From assembly GCA_009783865.1 (NCBI GenBank), contig WRCR01000205.1:1-7146 (forward strand): DNA of 7,146 nucleotides. The letters run 5' to 3'. The notes beneath the pieces are model-generated. The model worked only from the letters and a program-made list of their open reading frames with translations. It had not been told where the DNA came from and ran no database searches. A program made the translations under genes and the position numbers. Source of the DNA: Planctomycetaceae bacterium (GTDB lineage: Bacteria; Planctomycetota; Planctomycetia; Pirellulales; Thermoguttaceae). The first letter of the stretch is position 1, and every line of letters starts with the position of its first letter. Positions 6,194-7,146 of this stretch are shown here, one piece after another.

Positions 6194-6231
6194 TTTAGCG
6201 GCAAGTTTAGCGGCGGACTTTAAGTCCGCCG
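6194..6231 (+). repeat. Direct repeat plus perfect stem-loop between DUF1559 genes 2 and 3
   Basis: TTTAGCGGC occurs at 6194-6202 and again at 6206-6214. The second copy runs into the perfect stem CGGCGGAC-TTTAA-GTCCGCCG (6211-6231, 8 bp). It is followed by GGTGATAA (6231-6238), the same octamer found in the palindromes at 3771-3778 and, on the minus strand, 2098-2091. It starts right after the gene 2 stop. Lack of a T-run directly after the stem argues against a simple terminator. Confidence 0.6.
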
Positions 6232-6280
6232 GTGATAATAATATATCGTTTATTTTTTTACTTTAACAAGGAGTTTTCAA

Positions 6281-7146
6281 ATGCGAAACTTTAAGTTGTC
6301 TTACGCGTTTACGTTAGTTGAACTTCTCGTAGTCATTGCAATCATAGGGGTTCTAATTGCATTGCTTTTGCCTGCTGTCCAAGCCGCCCGTGAAGCCGCA
6401 AGAAGAATGCAGTGCAGCAACAATATGAAGCAGTTCTTGATTGGGCTGCACAACTACCACGATGTCAACAACTCATTGCCGGCAAGGAACTTTCAGATGA
6501 CATCCAAAATGTCAGACGGTTCTTTATACACATACACTAATTGGGGTTATCTCGCTCCGCTGCTTCCCTATATCGAACAGCAGCCGAGATACGATGCTCT
6601 CTTGGCTCATGTTTTTCCTGCCGGCTCAGGGTCGTTTAGCAGCAGCGACACTGTACCGGCGATACAAGGTTTTATTTCGGTTATAGCGTGTCCTTCAAAT
6701 AACAATGTGTACGTTGCGAGTACCGATATGTCCAGATGCAGCCAGGCGATTTCCATTGGTGATATTATAAATTATAGTGTCACAGGAAACGATGGTCCAG
6801 GAACTGCTGAAAGGTCACTTTTCGTTGACAACCAATGGAAAAAATTATCTGCCGTAATGGATGGAACAAGCAATACCTTAGCGCGTTCGGAATTAAATAC
6901 GTATGAAAGTGAGAGATCGCGTAGAGTAACGGAATCAGGAACAAATGGTGTCGGAACCGGGTTACAGACCAACCCGATAACGCTGTGCTTTGCAACGATT
7001 GACCCGAATGACAGAAAAATGATAAAGGCAACGGCATATGCCAGCAATGCTGCTACGGCGGACACTTACGATGCCCGCCGCGGTTGGATACCTTTTCATC
7101 CTCTCGCTACTTACACCGGATTTAATACGGTTCTTCCGCCGAATTC
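6281..7146 (+). CDS. DUF1559 prepilin-like protein (gene 3 of 3), C-terminus cut by window edge
   Basis: A third DUF1559 protein, 288 complete codons visible and open to the edge. The ATG at 6281 follows AAGGAG (6268-6273) by 7 nt. The leader is MRNFKLSYA, with cleavage expected before Phe10 of FTLVELLVV (Glu14 at +5). PAVQAAREAARRMQCSNNMKQ and VMDGTSNTLARSELNT are conserved. Aligned without internal gaps to gene 2, about 211 of 279 residues are identical by eye, so the two come from a fairly recent tandem duplication. Differences cluster in the middle (roughly residues 70-170) and near the end of the visible part. The H-X9-DG end lies outside the window. Same strand and 87 nt after gene 2, so it is possibly one transcript. 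Confidence 0.92.
   Translation, partial: MRNFKLSYAFTLVELLVVIAIIGVLIALLLPAVQAAREAARRMQCSNNMKQFLIGLHNYHDVNNSLPARNFQMTSKMSDGSLYTYTNWGYLAPLLPYIEQQPRYDALLAHVFPAGSGSFSSSDTVPAIQGFISVIACPSNNNVYVASTDMSRCSQAISIGDIINYSVTGNDGPGTAERSLFVDNQWKKLSAVMDGTSNTLARSELNTYESERSRRVTESGTNGVGTGLQTNPITLCFATIDPNDRKMIKATAYASNAATADTYDARRGWIPFHPLATYTGFNTVLPPN

Noticed and set aside
7141..7146. GAATTC at the window end as a cloning boundary
   Set aside because: The same hexamer occurs at the homologous place in gene 2 (5941-5946), so it is normal gene sequence; the coincidence with the edge has no clear meaning.

Overview
The window looks like a piece of a Planctomycetes (or closely related PVC-group) chromosome of moderate GC. 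The main evidence is three consecutive genes for DUF1559-type pilin-like proteins, which have an N-terminal FTLVELLVV prepilin helix followed by PAVQAAREAARRMQCSNN and a C-terminal H-X9-DG motif. Planctomycetes genomes carry this family in large numbers. This assignment rests on family knowledge; no marker gene such as rRNA is present.

Layout. (1) Positions 1-1510, minus strand: a biotin pair, bioD followed by bioA. They overlap by 11 nt, and bioA runs off the left edge. A good sigma70-type promoter (TTGACC-N17-TAGAAT) drives the pair from 1576-1604. (2) Positions about 1509-1969: a decayed IS5-like insertion sequence. It has near-perfect inverted repeats, the N-terminal part of a transposase, the C-terminal part in a different frame, and no catalytic core. 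Its left inverted repeat touches the bioD start codon, so the bioDA promoter lies inside the relic. (3) Positions about 2027-2140: a cluster of small hairpin repeats with no gene. (4) Positions 2173-3528, plus strand: a promoter and an AlaC-like class I aminotransferase with an acidic N-terminal extension. (5) Positions 3541-3674: a T-tract-rich promoter and leader region. (6) Positions 3675-7146, plus strand: three DUF1559 prepilin-like genes in tandem, the last cut by the right edge. Genes 2 and 3 are close duplicates (about three quarters identical in protein); gene 1 is more distant.

The most unusual point is a short palindromic repeat family in the spacers that also occurs inside the first DUF1559 gene. 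A 23-bp copy at 3763-3785 matches one at 2084-2106 (opposite strand) at 21 of 23 positions. In the gene it encodes part of a 45-residue leader in front of the prepilin cleavage site, while the two neighbouring genes have leaders of 7 and 9 residues. The inserted peptide should be removed on processing, which would explain why the insertion is tolerated.

The blocks do not form one pathway. Biotin synthesis, amino-acid transamination and surface or secretion pseudopilin-like proteins are simply neighbours. I see no defence system, CRISPR array, RNA gene or biosynthetic cluster.
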